DNA from: Deltaproteobacteria bacterium | GTDB taxonomy: Bacteria; Desulfobacterota; Desulfobaccia; Desulfobaccales; Desulfobaccaceae | NCBI GenBank assembly: GCA_016874895.1 | Contig: VGSX01000209.1 | Span: forward strand, 1-6,476 | Length of the DNA stretch: 6,476 nt | Reading direction: 5' to 3' | Shown: piece by piece, positions 5,807-6,476 of the stretch | Position numbering within the stretch: position 1 is the stretch's first letter | How the letters are laid out: each line of letters begins with the position of its first letter | Position numbers and translations under genes: made by a program | Notes under the pieces: model-generated | What the model was told of the DNA's origin: nothing | Databases searched by the model: none | What the model saw: the letters and a program-made list of their open reading frames with translations, nothing else

Positions 5807-6475
5807 TTAACCGATAAGTCCGTAGTTGGCCATCACCTGGCGCAGCCTCTCTGCATTGGCGGCGGACATGGGGCATAAGGGCAGCCTCACTTCGCCGGTT
5901 ACCTTACCCAGCAGCTTCAGGGCGGTTTTGGCCGGGACGGGGTTGGTCTCAAAGAACATGGCTTCCATCAGGGGCCACATCTTATAATGCAGTTCCCGGG
6001 CCTTTTTCAGGTCACCGGCAAAATAGGCATTGCACATACCGGCCATATCCTGGGGCACGACGTTGGAGATCACCGAGATGACTCCCTTACCGCCGATGCA
6101 CATGAGGGGAAAGGCGGTGAAGTCGTCGCCGGAGAGGACGATGAAATTTTCCGGGCACAACCTGATGACCCGGGCGCACTGATTGAGGTCGCCGGTGGCC
6201 TCCTTGATGCCCACGATGTTGGGCAACTGGGCCAAGCGGGCCACGGTTTCAGGGAGCAGGTTCAGGCTGGTGCGGCCCGGTACGTTATAGACGATGATGG
6301 GGATATTCGTGGCCGCGGCGATGGCCTGATAGTGTTGGAACAGCCCCTCCTGGGTGGGTTTATTGTAGTAAGGAGTAATCATCAACGCCGCCTCGGCGCC
6401 AACGGCCTGGGCATGTTTGGTGAGTTCCACGGCTTCGGCGGTGTTGTTGGAGCCGGTGCCGGCAATAACCGGAAC
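5807..6475 (-). CDS. dapA: 4-hydroxy-tetrahydrodipicolinate synthase (DapA), lacking its N-terminal part at the window edge
   Basis: This enzyme condenses pyruvate with aspartate semialdehyde, the entry step of the diaminopimelate pathway; it is usually a cytosolic TIM-barrel tetramer. The window holds the last 222 residues, beginning VPVIAGTGSNNTAEA. Aligned by motif with E. coli DapA, the fragment starts at about residue 71, so roughly 70 residues and the start codon lie outside. Visible catalytic residues (E. coli numbers) are Y107 in TPYYNKPTQEG, Y133 and R138 in VYNVPGRT, and the Schiff-base lysine K161 in VGIKEATGD. The lid threonine T44 would be in the missing part. The end, ANYGLIG then TAA at 5809-5807, is normal. 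The frame is open to the edge of the window; the internal ATG-like starts are not the real start. The gene precedes dapB by 54 bases in the same direction. Confidence 0.95.
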   Translation of the reverse strand, partial: VPVIAGTGSNNTAEAVELTKHAQAVGAEAALMITPYYNKPTQEGLFQHYQAIAAATNIPIIVYNVPGRTSLNLLPETVARLAQLPNIVGIKEATGDLNQCARVIRLCPENFIVLSGDDFTAFPLMCIGGKGVISVISNVVPQDMAGMCNAYFAGDLKKARELHYKMWPLMEAMFFETNPVPAKTALKLLGKVTGEVRLPLCPMSAANAERLRQVMANYGLIG

Positions 6476-6476
6476 G

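Noticed and set aside
5057..5878. 273-codon plus-strand open frame
   Set aside because: It is antisense to dapB and the end of dapA. The translation is rich in Gly, His and Asp without domain motifs.

Overview
The GC-rich backbone and its gene content suggest an anaerobic, deltaproteobacterium-like chromosome (Desulfobacterota, for example Syntrophobacterales or Desulfobacca relatives). This is inference: it rests on the short DapL-type lysine pathway, the GC-rich codon use and a C-rich intergenic palindrome, not on any database match. Every gene I can support lies on the minus strand, so transcription runs from high to low coordinates.

In transcription order the layout is: dapA (its 5' end lies outside the window; 5807-6475), dapB (4955-5752), an AT-rich two-gene restriction-modification (RM) cassette (D12-class adenine methyltransferase 3976-4899, then HNH endonuclease 3252-3983), a fumarylacetoacetate-hydrolase-family enzyme (2422-3210), a flavodoxin-fold NAD(P)H:quinone oxidoreductase (1857-2453), and LL-diaminopimelate aminotransferase dapL (666-1832). 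A 244-base gap follows, with a C-rich palindromic repeat and a good sigma70-like promoter. That promoter drives an unrecognised gene that runs off the left edge (1-421).

DapA, DapB and DapL are three consecutive steps from aspartate semialdehyde plus pyruvate to LL-diaminopimelate, for lysine and peptidoglycan. The FAH-family and quinone-reductase genes lie tightly between dapB and dapL and are probably co-transcribed, but their link to the pathway is unknown.

The main point of interest is the RM cassette. It sits cleanly between the dapB stop and the FAH start without breaking either gene. Its base composition is very different: a hand count of bases 4261-4320 gives 18/60 G+C, against 42/60 for 5221-5280 in dapB. 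The endonuclease appears to combine an N-terminal winged helix, an HNH core with a four-cysteine zinc site, and a C-terminal segment patterned like a ribbon-helix-helix domain. No separate controller gene is visible.
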